The position numbers were made by a program, and so were the translations under genes. The notes below the pieces were generated by a model, which did no database searches, had not been told where the DNA came from, and saw nothing but the letters and a program-made list of their open reading frames with translations. Of a stretch of 46,770 nt of DNA, positions 1 through 6,986 are shown piece by piece. Every line of letters starts with the position of its first letter. Position 1 is the stretch's first letter. Source of the DNA: Prevotella sp. (GTDB taxonomy: Bacteria > Bacteroidota > Bacteroidia > Bacteroidales > Bacteroidaceae); contig JAFUSC010000090.1 of NCBI GenBank assembly GCA_017467705.1, positions 1-46,770 of the forward strand, in the 5' to 3' direction.

Positions 1-275
1 ACGTACTGTGCACCTGTTGACTTCACCATCTCGGCGCTCACCTCACCGGTGAAGGCACCCTTCTCCTTGTCGGCGCAGTTCTCGGCACCCAGTCCGATGA
101 TGTCCTGATCCAGGAACTGTGCAATGCTTGCCAAGTGAATAAACGGTGTGCAGATGACAACGCCGCAGTTGGGCTTGTCAGCCTTGAGTGTTTCGTTCAG
201 CTCTTTTGCCAGAGCAATACCGTCTTGCAGGTTCATGTTCATCTTCCAGTTGCCTGCAACAATTTTCTTTCTCAT
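1..275 (-). CDS. tpiA: Triosephosphate isomerase, N-terminal part (cut by window edge)
   Basis: Interconverts dihydroxyacetone phosphate and glyceraldehyde 3-phosphate in glycolysis. The visible 91 codons carry the family signature AGNWKMN at residues 7-13, with the substrate-binding Asn and Lys, followed by the expected first beta/alpha units ending near [11 protein letters not shown]. The C-terminal two thirds lie outside the window. The ATG at 275 is preceded by an A-rich stretch of the kind that works as a translation start in Bacteroidota. There is no stop codon between this ATG and the upstream membrane-protein frame, so the protein could be made alone from the internal ATG or as the C-terminal part of a fusion. 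Identity is certain; the true N-terminus is not. Confidence 0.95.
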   Translation of the reverse strand, partial: MRKKIVAGNWKMNMNLQDGIALAKELNETLKADKPNCGVVICTPFIHLASIAQFLDQDIIGLGAENCADKEKGAFTGEVSAEMVKSTGAQY

Positions 276-1583
276 TTTCTTTCGTTTTAAAAGTTGATAT
301 ACTTTGTTTGACTCTTCTTTCTTCTTGAACCACTTGCTCCATGCCCAGAGGCGGTCGGCCAGCGTGAGCAGCAGCAACGGCAGCACGTACCAGAGCAGTA
401 TGGTCATCACCTTGCGCGGCACGGAGTCTTCGGGCATCTGTCCCAGCTCCAGCTGTTCCAGTGGTGTGTCGGGCTTCAGTTGTTCTTCGTCGGGCAGCCG
501 GTTGTGGCTCCACTTACGTATGACGGTGCCGTCCTTCAACAGCAGCAGCCCGGGATTGCTGCGTATGACGGTCTTCAGTGTCACGTCGTCGGCCTGTGCG
601 AAGGGGTATTCTGCCCCTGTGATGTCGCGCCAGCGGTTGATGGCTTTCTCGCTGCTGGCTGTCAGGCACCAGAACAGGTAGCCGTTCTCTTCGGCGTAGT
701 CGTAGACCTGATTGATGAGGTCGATGTTCGAGTCGTCAGCCTGTTCCAGATGTGGCGTCACCAGCAGGAAGACGTAGCCTGGCTGGGTGATGAGGCTGTC
801 GGTGATGTCGTCGCCTTCCGGCGTGGTCAGCATGAAGTCGTGTATGGGCGGCTCGTAGCCCTTGCTCGTCTGCACGGTGCGTGCGTCAATGTATGTCCAC
901 GTCGAGTCGGGATAGTTGTCGACGGTGAACTCCTGTCGCTGGCCGTCCTTCTCCATGATGTAGGTTGTCACGAACTGTGGCTGTTCTGCTCCTTCGGGAA
1001 TCTCCATGCCCTGCTTGATGTTGGCTCCCACGTGGTAGGGACGGAAGTCGAACTGCGGCAGGTCGTAGAGTGCAAGGGCTGCCGTGATGAAGATGAACAG
1101 CGCCGAGTAGTTGACCACGATCCACTGGTTGGCTTGGCTGATGAACTGCCACATGTCGCGCGGCCATTTCCACACGACGACGGCGCAGGCCAGCAGCACG
1201 ATGTTCTTCAGCAGTGTCTCGCCATTGGTCAGCACCACGGCGTCGCCGAAGCAGCCGCAGTCGCTCACGGGGTCGGCTATGTAAATCCACACGGTCAGTG
1301 CCGTCATGACGGTCATGAACAGCAGCGTGATGCGCGACGTGAAGCGGCGCCGGATGGCGAACAGCAGGAAGATGCCAATCAGGAACTCCACGGCTGCCAG
1401 GGCTACGGCGCCCACCAGCGTCATGAAGTCGGGCACCGCTGCGCCCACGTGCATGGCTTCCAGATAGTCGTTCAGCTTATATTGCGTGCCCAGCGGGTCG
1501 ACGGCCTTCACGAATCCTGACAGGATGAACGTGGGTGCCATCACCAGCCGGCAGATGTTAACCAAGACCTTCTTCACAGACAT
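276..1583 (-). CDS. DoxX/MauE-type membrane protein with periplasmic thioredoxin-like region, open into tpiA
   Basis: An uninterrupted frame of 436 codons from the ATG at 1583 continues in frame into tpiA. Hydrophobic segments lie near residues 7-25, 53-77, 83-103, 124-138 and 155-171. A Cys-Gly-Cys motif (SDCGCFGD, residues 107-114) is typical of the DoxX/MauE-like proteins of Bacteroidetes. Residues about 180-390 form a soluble region with a thioredoxin-like look ([22 protein letters not shown]). A last membrane segment lies near 392-412, followed by a basic tail. With the N-terminus inside, the topology places the soluble region in the periplasm and the C-terminus in the cytoplasm. The neighbours DUF1599 and tpiA match the usual Bacteroidetes order. 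Its exact function is unknown; a role in redox or quinone chemistry is only a family-level guess. Confidence 0.8.
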
Positions 1584-1590
1584 AGCTCCG

Positions 1591-1637
1591 CTCACCCTTC
1601 ACTCTTCACCTTTCACCTTTCACCACTCACCTTTCGC
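1591..1637. repeat. Heptamer array (ggtgaaa-type, minus strand)
   Basis: On the minus strand the sequence is a run of 7-bp units such as ggtgaaa, ggtgaag and agtgaag. It fills the gap between the DUF1599 gene and the DoxX gene and supplies the last codons and stop of DUF1599 (Glu-Gly-Glu-Arg-stop). Confidence 0.75.
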
Positions 1638-2184
1638 CTTCACGCAGCTTAATAGCTCCGAACACGGCGTAGTTGATGATGTCCATGTAGTTCGAGTCAA
1701 TGCCCTCGCTGACCAGCGTGTCGCCGTCCAGGTCCTCAATCTCCTTGATGCGCTGTAGCTTGGTCAGTATGAAGTCCGTGTACGAACTCACGCGCATGCT
1801 TCGCCACGCCTCGTCGTAGTCGTGGTTCTTGCGCTTCATCAGTTCCAGTGCCTCAGTGACGTGCTGGTCGTAGAGTGCCATGGCCTCGCCGACGGTGATG
1901 TCCACCGTGTCGCTGAAGCCGCGGCTCAGCTGAATGAGCCCCACGATGCCGTAGTTGATGAGTGCGATGAACTCAGGACGTATGCCTTCGCCCACCTTCG
2001 ACTCCTTTTTGATTTCGAGTGAGCGTATGCGCTTGGCTTTGATGAACAGCTGGTCGGTCAGCGATGCCGGTCGCAGGATGCGCCATGATGCACCGTAGTC
2101 GTGCAGCTTCTTTTCAAAGAGTGCACGACACTCGGCTATGGTTTGCTCAAACTGAGCGTTAGTCTTTTCGATGTCTGTTGCCAT
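1627..2184 (-). CDS. DUF1599 domain protein
   Basis: A 185-residue, soluble, mostly helical protein. Two similar halves are visible: a unit around FEKKLHDYGASWRILRPASLTDQLFIKAKRIRSLE and a second around MKRKNHDYDEAWRSMRVSSYTDFILTKLQRIKEIE, each with a D-Y-x-x-(S/A)-W-R core (first near residues 29-34, second near 118-124). This internal duplication is characteristic of DUF1599 proteins. No enzymatic function is established. It is first in a minus-strand unit with the DoxX protein and tpiA, a common Bacteroidetes arrangement. The promoter box lies only 7 bp upstream of the ATG, so the mRNA may have almost no leader. The last residues come from a heptamer array. Confidence 0.85.
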   Translation of the reverse strand: MATDIEKTNAQFEQTIAECRALFEKKLHDYGASWRILRPASLTDQLFIKAKRIRSLEIKKESKVGEGIRPEFIALINYGIVGLIQLSRGFSDTVDITVGEAMALYDQHVTEALELMKRKNHDYDEAWRSMRVSSYTDFILTKLQRIKEIEDLDGDTLVSEGIDSNYMDIINYAVFGAIKLREGER

Positions 2185-2190
2185 AACGGG

Positions 2191-2200
2191 TGCAAAGGTA
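2191..2200 (-). promoter_or_regulatory. Promoter -7 box for DUF1599-DoxX-tpiA
   Basis: TACCTTTGCA on the minus strand matches the Bacteroidota TAnnTTTG box. The ATG of DUF1599 follows after 6 bases, so little or no 5' leader is expected. Confidence 0.7.
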
Positions 2201-2328
2201 CTATTTTTTAATTAGAAATGAAGCATGAAGCATTAAGAAATTGCTGACGCCCGTCGTTCTTTTTAAATTATTTCACAAATCCAAACGTCGGAATCCGTGA
2301 AAATCTGCATCGTCAGCGCTCTCCTTCA

Positions 2329-2784
2329 TCACTGTTTGCTCTTCCTGTGAATGAGCTTGATCTTGGCGCACTGCGTGTCAAACTCCACTTGCAGGGAGTC
2401 CATGCGCAGGCGGGCTCTGGTCAGCTCGTGCTGCTTGTAGCTCAGGTTCGCCTTCGTCCACTGGTGGTGCAGCAGCTCGTATTGCAGCGAGTTGTAACGT
2501 TCCTTCGCCGCTTCCAGCAGCGAGTCGGTCTGTGCCAGTTGTTGCTCGGCGAGCTTCAGCGATGCCTGTTTGTAGAGCTCCAGCCCTTCGCGCCGCTCCT
2601 TCACCGCCTTCGGGTGGTCGTGGCGCAGGCGCTCAATGGTGTTGATGGTCTTCGCATATTCCCCTGCGTCCATGGCTGCGCGTGCCTCTTCGAGCAGTGC
2701 CTGTGCGTCGTGCTCCTTGCTGCCCTGCGGTCCGCAGGCTGCCAGCGTCAGTGCGCAGAGTGCCGCTATGATGATGGTCTTCAT
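2329..2784 (-). CDS. Small coiled-coil lipoprotein
   Basis: A 151-residue protein with a signal peptide ending in a lipobox (LTLAAC, Cys17), so it should be lipidated and membrane-anchored outside the cytoplasm. The rest is highly charged and helical. Residues 28-60 resemble a tetratricopeptide-like helix pair (ALLEEARAAMDAGEYAKTI), and residues 70-150 look like a long coiled coil rich in Gln, Leu and Glu. I do not recognise a named family. It stands alone with its own promoter at 2841-2851 and is divergent from the CCA-adding-enzyme gene. A structural or scaffolding role in the envelope is possible but unproven. Confidence 0.75.
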   Translation of the reverse strand: MKTIIIAALCALTLAACGPQGSKEHDAQALLEEARAAMDAGEYAKTINTIERLRHDHPKAVKERREGLELYKQASLKLAEQQLAQTDSLLEAAKERYNSLQYELLHHQWTKANLSYKQHELTRARLRMDSLQVEFDTQCAKIKLIHRKSKQ

Positions 2785-2840
2785 GTCACGCTTGTGTGTT
2801 TATGTTTGTCTTCTTGAAATGAGTTATTGTTTGTTTCAGC

Positions 2841-2851
2841 CGGCAAAGTTA
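2841..2851 (-). promoter_or_regulatory. Promoter -7 box for the lipoprotein gene
   Basis: TAACTTTGCCG on the minus strand with a TTG-containing -33 region about 20 bp upstream (2861-2870). The leader would be about 55 bases. Confidence 0.6.
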
Positions 2852-2970
2852 CGTCTTTTATTTGACAAATACAAGAAAAGCGGTTGGCAAAATGCCGCAA
2901 AACATCTGTCATACTCCCTAAAAAATAATAAATGTAAGTCGTGATGAATATTGAATTATGAATTATTTTG

Positions 2971-2980
2971 TACCTTTGCA
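2971..2980 (+). promoter_or_regulatory. Promoter -7 box directly before the cca-like gene
   Basis: TACCTTTGCA ends 2 bp before the ATG at 2983, and a TTG lies about 19 bp upstream near 2951. Transcription should start at or next to the initiation codon, which would make the mRNA leaderless. Confidence 0.7.
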
Positions 2981-2982
2981 GC

Positions 2983-4665
2983 ATGAAACTGTATTCAGAT
3001 GACGAGCTGGCCGAAATCTTGGACCAGCCGATATTCCATCAGATCAGCGAGGTGGCTGACGACCTCGGCGTGGAGTGCTACGTCGTGGGTGGCTATGTGC
3101 GAGATATTTTTCTGGAGCGTCCGTCCGACGATATCGACGTCGTCGTGGTGGAACGTGACGGTGCGAGAGATAAGGAGCAAGGTGCAAGGAGCAAGGAGCA
3201 AGGTGCGAGGGGCAAGGAGCAAGGGGCAAGGGGCAAGGAGCAAGAGCGCTGTGGCATCAGGGTGGCGCAGGAGCTGAAACGTCGCTTGGGTCGCCGCGCT
3301 CACCTCAGCGTGTTCCGCAACTTCGGCACGGCACAGGTAAAGTACTCAATGAGAAATGAGAAATTAGAAATGAGAAATGAAAATGAGAAATGTCATTCCT
3401 CATTGATAGAAGTAGAGTTCGTCGGTGCCCGCAAGGAGAGCTACAGTCACGACTCGCGCAAGCCCGTCGTGGAAGACGGCACGCTGGAGGACGACCAGAA
3501 CCGCCGCGACTTCACCATCAACGCCATGGCCATCTGCCTGAACAAGGACCGCTTCGGCGAACTGGTGGACCCGTTCAACGGGCTGGCCGACTTGGAGGAC
3601 GGCATCATTGCCACGCCGCTCGATCCCGAAGTGACGTTCTCTGACGACCCCCTGCGCATGATGCGCTGCATCCGTTTCGCCACGCAGCTCAACTTCCAGA
3701 TAGAAGATGCGACGTTCGAAGCGCTGGAACGCATGGCCGAGCGCATCAAGATAGTGAGTGCCGAGCGCATCGGCGTGGAGATGAACAAGATCATGATGGC
3801 ACCGCACCCCAGCATCGGCTTCGAACTGCTGCAACGCTCCGGCCTGCTGCAAATCCTCCTGCCCGAACTCGCCGCCCTCGACATCGTCGAGCAGAAGAAC
3901 GGCCGTGCCCATAAGAATAACTTTTACCACACGCTGGAAGTGCTGGAGAACGTGGTGAAGAATGAAGAATTAAGAATGAAGAATGAAGAATTTGCTACCG
4001 CCGAAGTTGGGAGTGAGGACTTTGCATCAAGGGCGGCAGCAAATTCTTCATTCTTCATTCCTCATTCTTCATTGTGGTTAAGATGGTCCGCCCTGCTGCA
4101 CGACGTCGGTAAGACGAAGTCGAAGCGTTGGGACCCCGTGGCGGGGTGGACGTTCCATAACCATAACCACATCGGGGCGAAGATGGTGCCGCAGATATTC
4201 CGCAGGCTGGCGTTGCCGCTCGACGGGAAGATGAAGTACGTGCAGAAGCTCGTCGACCTGCACATGCGGCCCATTGCCATTGCCGACGATGAGGTGACCG
4301 ACTCCGCCGTGCGCCGTCTGCTGAACGATGCAGGCGAGGACATTGACGACCTGATGACACTCTGCGAAGCTGACATCACCAGTAAGAACGAGGTGCGCAA
4401 AAAGATTTTCTTAGAGAACTTCCGCATGGTGCGCGAGAAACTGGCTGACCTGAAACAGAAGGACTACGTGCGGCTGTTGCAGCCCGTCATCGACGGCAAC
4501 GAGATTATGGAGATGTTCAACCTGAAGCCCTCGCGCGAGGTGGGCGTGCTGAAGCAGACGTTGAAGGATGCCGTGCTCGACAACCGCGTGCCCAACGAGC
4601 GCGAACCGCTCATGCAACTGCTCAAAGACAAAGCCCGGCAGATGGGGTTGAAGGTGGAGGGTTGA
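2983..4665 (+). CDS. cca: CCA-adding enzyme / poly(A) polymerase family protein with HD domain
   Basis: A nucleotidyltransferase that adds or repairs the CCA end of tRNA (or adds A tails), followed by an HD phosphohydrolase domain. The head domain shows VVGGYVRDIFLERPSDDIDVV, with the GG and the DxD metal ligands Asp50/Asp52. The neck region carries NRRDFTINAMAI and DPLRMMRCIRFA. The HD domain has LLHDVGK with His373/Asp374 and then HNHNHIGA. The 560 residues exceed the usual length because three repeat tracts lie inside the frame (codons about 60-90, 123-142 and 326-366), between conserved blocks. The last residues (GLKVEG) also come from a repeat. ATG 2983 is chosen because it starts the conserved sequence and follows a promoter box. 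tRNA CCA addition is the likeliest role. Confidence 0.88.
   Translation: MKLYSDDELAEILDQPIFHQISEVADDLGVECYVVGGYVRDIFLERPSDDIDVVVVERDGARDKEQGARSKEQGARGKEQGARGKEQERCGIRVAQELKRRLGRRAHLSVFRNFGTAQVKYSMRNEKLEMRNENEKCHSSLIEVEFVGARKESYSHDSRKPVVEDGTLEDDQNRRDFTINAMAICLNKDRFGELVDPFNGLADLEDGIIATPLDPEVTFSDDPLRMMRCIRFATQLNFQIEDATFEALERMAERIKIVSAERIGVEMNKIMMAPHPSIGFELLQRSGLLQILLPELAALDIVEQKNGRAHKNNFYHTLEVLENVVKNEELRMKNEEFATAEVGSEDFASRAAANSSFFIPHSSLWLRWSALLHDVGKTKSKRWDPVAGWTFHNHNHIGAKMVPQIFRRLALPLDGKMKYVQKLVDLHMRPIAIADDEVTDSAVRRLLNDAGEDIDDLMTLCEADITSKNEVRKKIFLENFRMVREKLADLKQKDYVRLLQPVIDGNEIMEMFNLKPSREVGVLKQTLKDAVLDNRVPNEREPLMQLLKDKARQMGLKVEG
3161..3247. repeat. In-frame heptamer array (aaggagc-type) inside cca
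   Basis: About eleven 7-bp units (aaggagc, aaggtgc, aaggggc and variants) are translated as repeats of KEQGARG. They sit right after the metal-binding head motif, where no family member needs sequence. A related array on the other strand lies in the radical SAM gene at 23659-23691. Confidence 0.85.
3349..3407. repeat. In-frame heptamer array (gagaaat-type) inside cca
   Basis: Units of gagaaat are followed by a partial inverted copy (tcattcctcatt). Translated as an EKLEMRNEN-type stretch between two conserved blocks of the nucleotidyltransferase. Confidence 0.8.
3959..4077. repeat. In-frame inverted heptamer element (gaatgaa/ttcattc) inside cca
   Basis: Direct gaatgaa units on the left and inverted ttcattc units on the right enclose a core beginning tttgctaccgccgaagttgg. 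Positions 3981-4012 recur with one mismatch at 45144-45175 in fkp, so this is a dispersed element rather than local slippage. The element stands just before the HD motif and keeps the frame. Confidence 0.85.
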
Positions 4666-4747
4666 AGGTTGAGGGTGGAGGGTGGAAGGTGGAGGGAGAA
4701 ATGTTGCTGCCCTTGAGGTGTTCTCCCTCCACCCTCCACCCTCCACC
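4648..4747. repeat. Inverted heptamer element between cca and GH9 gene
   Basis: Units of ggtggag and ggttgaa run into an inverted pair: 4681-4700 and 4721-4740 are reverse complements with one mismatch and a 20-bp core. It overlaps the last codons of cca and could fold into a long hairpin that limits read-through. Confidence 0.8.
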
Positions 4748-4778
4748 AATACGAAAACGAAGTTTTAAAAAAATAAAT

Positions 4779-6512
4779 ATGAAAAGATTACTACTGGCCC
4801 TGTCGTTGGGCGTCATGACGGCTCTCGGAGCCCATGCACAAGACGACAACATCATCCGGATGAATCAAGTGGCTTTCTATCCTCAGCAGGAGAAGATTGC
4901 CGTCATTGAACAAACCAACAAGAAAACCAAAGTGACCATCACGAACGCGCTGACGGGAAAGAAGGTCGGAACGGCGAAGTTCCTGCGCATCAGCCAGTCG
5001 CCTTGGTCGAAGAAGCAACGCATGGTGGTTGACTTCAGCGAGGTCAAGGAGCCCGGCAGCTATCAGCTGGAGTGCAAGGGGCGCAAGATGTCGTTTGAGG
5101 TGAAACCGAAAGCCCTGCAAGGCGTGGCCGCCGGTGCCATCCGTGCCTTCTATCTGAACCGTTCGGGCATGGCCATCGATGAGCGTTACGCCGGCGAGTG
5201 GGCGCGCCCGTTGGGACATCCTGACACGCTGGTGCTGGTGCATGCCTCCGCCGTGTCGCCCGGTCGGCCTGAGGGTGCCGTCATCTCTTCGCCGTTCGGT
5301 TGGTATGATGCCGGCGACTTCAACAAGTACATCGTCAACTCAGCCTACTCCGTGGGCCTCATGCTCTGTTCCTACGAGCAGAACAAAGCCTACTACGACC
5401 GCCTCACGGTCAATATTCCCGAGCAGAACAACCGCACGGCTGACCTGCTGGACGAGCTGATGTATAACCTGAAATGGATGATTACCATGCAGGACCCCTA
5501 CGACGGCGGCGTCTACCACAAGCTCACGACGCCCAACTTCGAGGGCTTCGTCATGCCGACCGACTGCCATCAGCAGCGCTACGTGGTGCAGAAGAGCGTG
5601 ACGGCCAGCTACGACTTCGCCGCTGTCATGGCGCAGGCGGCCCGCATCTTCAAGGGCAGTCATGACTATCCCCACTTCTCCGCGCATGCAGTACATGCGG
5701 CACTGGCAGCCTATCACTGGGCCGAACAGCATCCCGATGCCTTCTACAGGCAGAACGACATGAACGCACACTTCCAGCCCGCGGTGAATACAGGCGAGTA
5801 TGGCGACGGCAATGCGCAGGATGAACGCTTCTGGGCAGCTACGGAACTGTATCTGCTGACGGGCGACCCCGTGTTCCGTCAGGCTGCCGAACAGTCGCAG
5901 CCGCAGCAGTTCGCGGTGGCGTCGTGGGGCAATGTCGCCTCGCTGGGCGTCTTTGATTGGCTGTTGTGCCACGATGATCCCATCGCCCAGAAGAGCAGCG
6001 AACAGCTGATTGACTTCTGCCAGCGCCGGTTGGCCACACTGCCTGAGAGCGGATTTCATACACCTTCGGGCAATGACCCGCGCGATTTTGCTTGGGGTTG
6101 TCTGGCTGAGACGTTCTGTGTGCAGGGCATGACGCTGCTCTATGCTTACAAGCTGACGGGCGACGCACGCTATCTGGCTGCCGCGCAGCACAATGCTGAC
6201 TACATCTTAGGCCGTAACGCCACGGGCTATTGCTACGTGACGGGCTTCGGACAGAAGAGTCCCATGCATCCGCATCATCGGCTGTCGGAGGCTGACGGCG
6301 TGGTTGACCCCGTGCCCGGCATGTTGGTGGGCGGTCCCAATCCCGGACAGCAGGACAAGACACCCGGCTACGTGACCTATTCATCGTCAGAACCCGATGA
6401 GTCGTACCTTGACCACATGGGTTCGTACGCCTCCAACGAAATAGCCATCAACTGGAACGCCTCCTTAGTGGCACTGTTCGGCTGGCTGGATGCATTGGAA
6501 ATTGCCCAATAG
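4779..6512 (+). CDS. Secreted glycoside hydrolase family 9 endoglucanase
   Basis: A 577-residue secreted enzyme expected to hydrolyse beta-1,4-glucan (cellulose-type) chains. A signal peptide (about residues 1-20, ending GAHA) is followed by an N-terminal immunoglobulin-like domain (about 24-112) and the GH9 (alpha/alpha)6 barrel. The catalytic base motif is WYDAGDFN (Asp177, Asp180). The conserved His lies in MHPHHRLSE, and the general acid is Glu554 in SNEIAINWN near the C-terminus. The ATG at 4779 is chosen because it begins the signal peptide; an earlier ATG at 4662 would read through a repeat. The TAG stop overlaps the first bases of the downstream inverted-repeat element. Confidence 0.92.
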   Translation: MKRLLLALSLGVMTALGAHAQDDNIIRMNQVAFYPQQEKIAVIEQTNKKTKVTITNALTGKKVGTAKFLRISQSPWSKKQRMVVDFSEVKEPGSYQLECKGRKMSFEVKPKALQGVAAGAIRAFYLNRSGMAIDERYAGEWARPLGHPDTLVLVHASAVSPGRPEGAVISSPFGWYDAGDFNKYIVNSAYSVGLMLCSYEQNKAYYDRLTVNIPEQNNRTADLLDELMYNLKWMITMQDPYDGGVYHKLTTPNFEGFVMPTDCHQQRYVVQKSVTASYDFAAVMAQAARIFKGSHDYPHFSAHAVHAALAAYHWAEQHPDAFYRQNDMNAHFQPAVNTGEYGDGNAQDERFWAATELYLLTGDPVFRQAAEQSQPQQFAVASWGNVASLGVFDWLLCHDDPIAQKSSEQLIDFCQRRLATLPESGFHTPSGNDPRDFAWGCLAETFCVQGMTLLYAYKLTGDARYLAAAQHNADYILGRNATGYCYVTGFGQKSPMHPHHRLSEADGVVDPVPGMLVGGPNPGQQDKTPGYVTYSSSEPDESYLDHMGSYASNEIAINWNASLVALFGWLDALEIAQ

Positions 6513-6986
6513 CCCCCTAAGTTAGGGGGTTGGGGGTCTGAACAAGCTGTGTAGCTAATCAAGGGGTCTGAACAAAAGATTAAGCACCATGAACTACTCG
6601 AATCATCCGGTAACTAAGGAATACCGTCAGTTGTTACGTAAAACGGCGACTCATGCAGAGCAAATATTGTGGAGGCGTTTGCGTAATAAGCAATTGGATG
6701 GTTATAGGTTCAGGCAACAGCATGGCTTTGGCCCTTATGTGTTAGATTTCTATTGCCCTTCGTTAAGGTTATGTATTGAAGTAGATGGAGACATACATGA
6801 TCTTCCTGAGAATCAAGAAAAAGATGAGGCAAGGACAGAGTTCCTTCAAGACAACAGAATAAAAGTCATAAGATTCCGAAATGAAGAGATAGAGAATGAT
6901 ATAGATAATGTTATAAGTAAAATCAGAGAATTTGTTAATCATGAAATCCAATTGTTCAAACCCCCAACCCCCTAACTTAGGGGGCT
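6511..6986. mobile_element. DUF559 gene enclosed by 35-bp inverted repeats (candidate mobile element)
   Basis: Left arm 6511-6545 and right arm 6952-6986 are reverse complements with one mismatch in 35 bp. Each arm is a hairpin palindrome (agccccctaagttaggggg) followed by a G-rich tail and ctgaacaa. The only gene inside is DUF559, whose base composition is clearly more AT-rich than both neighbours. A partial extra copy of the tail end (ggggtctgaacaa) lies at 6563-6575. Two short elements of the same design without a gene occur at 21734-21848 and 25734-25847. No transposase motif is visible and no clear target duplication can be seen. Confidence 0.65.
6589..6975 (+). CDS. DUF559 (Vsr/restriction-endonuclease-like fold) protein
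   Basis: A 128-residue protein of the DUF559 family, related in fold to very-short-patch-repair and PD-(D/E)XK-type endonucleases. Visible family features are AEQILWRRLRNKQLDGYRFR (residues 23-42), the acidic pair in YVLDFYC and IEVDGDIHD (likely metal-binding Asp and Glu), and VIRFRNEEI. Nuclease activity is an inference from the fold. The gene is AT-rich in a GC-rich setting and stands inside 35-bp inverted repeats, with the right repeat arm encoding its final residues (FKPPTP). It overlaps the start of the downstream aldo/keto reductase. These facts suggest a selfish, homing-like gene rather than a cellular repair enzyme. Confidence 0.85.
   Translation: MNYSNHPVTKEYRQLLRKTATHAEQILWRRLRNKQLDGYRFRQQHGFGPYVLDFYCPSLRLCIEVDGDIHDLPENQEKDEARTEFLQDNRIKVIRFRNEEIENDIDNVISKIREFVNHEIQLFKPPTP

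Noticed and set aside
480..1520. Long plus-strand open frame of 346 codons
   Set aside because: It is the complement of the DoxX-type gene; it has no start context and a His/Val-rich composition typical of a shadow frame.
4662..4778. GH9 start at ATG 4662
   Set aside because: This would place a translated heptamer repeat before the signal peptide; ATG 4779 begins a proper signal peptide.
6589..6975. DUF559 gene as the Vsr repair partner of the nearby restriction system
   Set aside because: It lies 1.4 kb away beyond an unrelated reductase gene, belongs to its own inverted-repeat unit, and is not in the restriction transcript.
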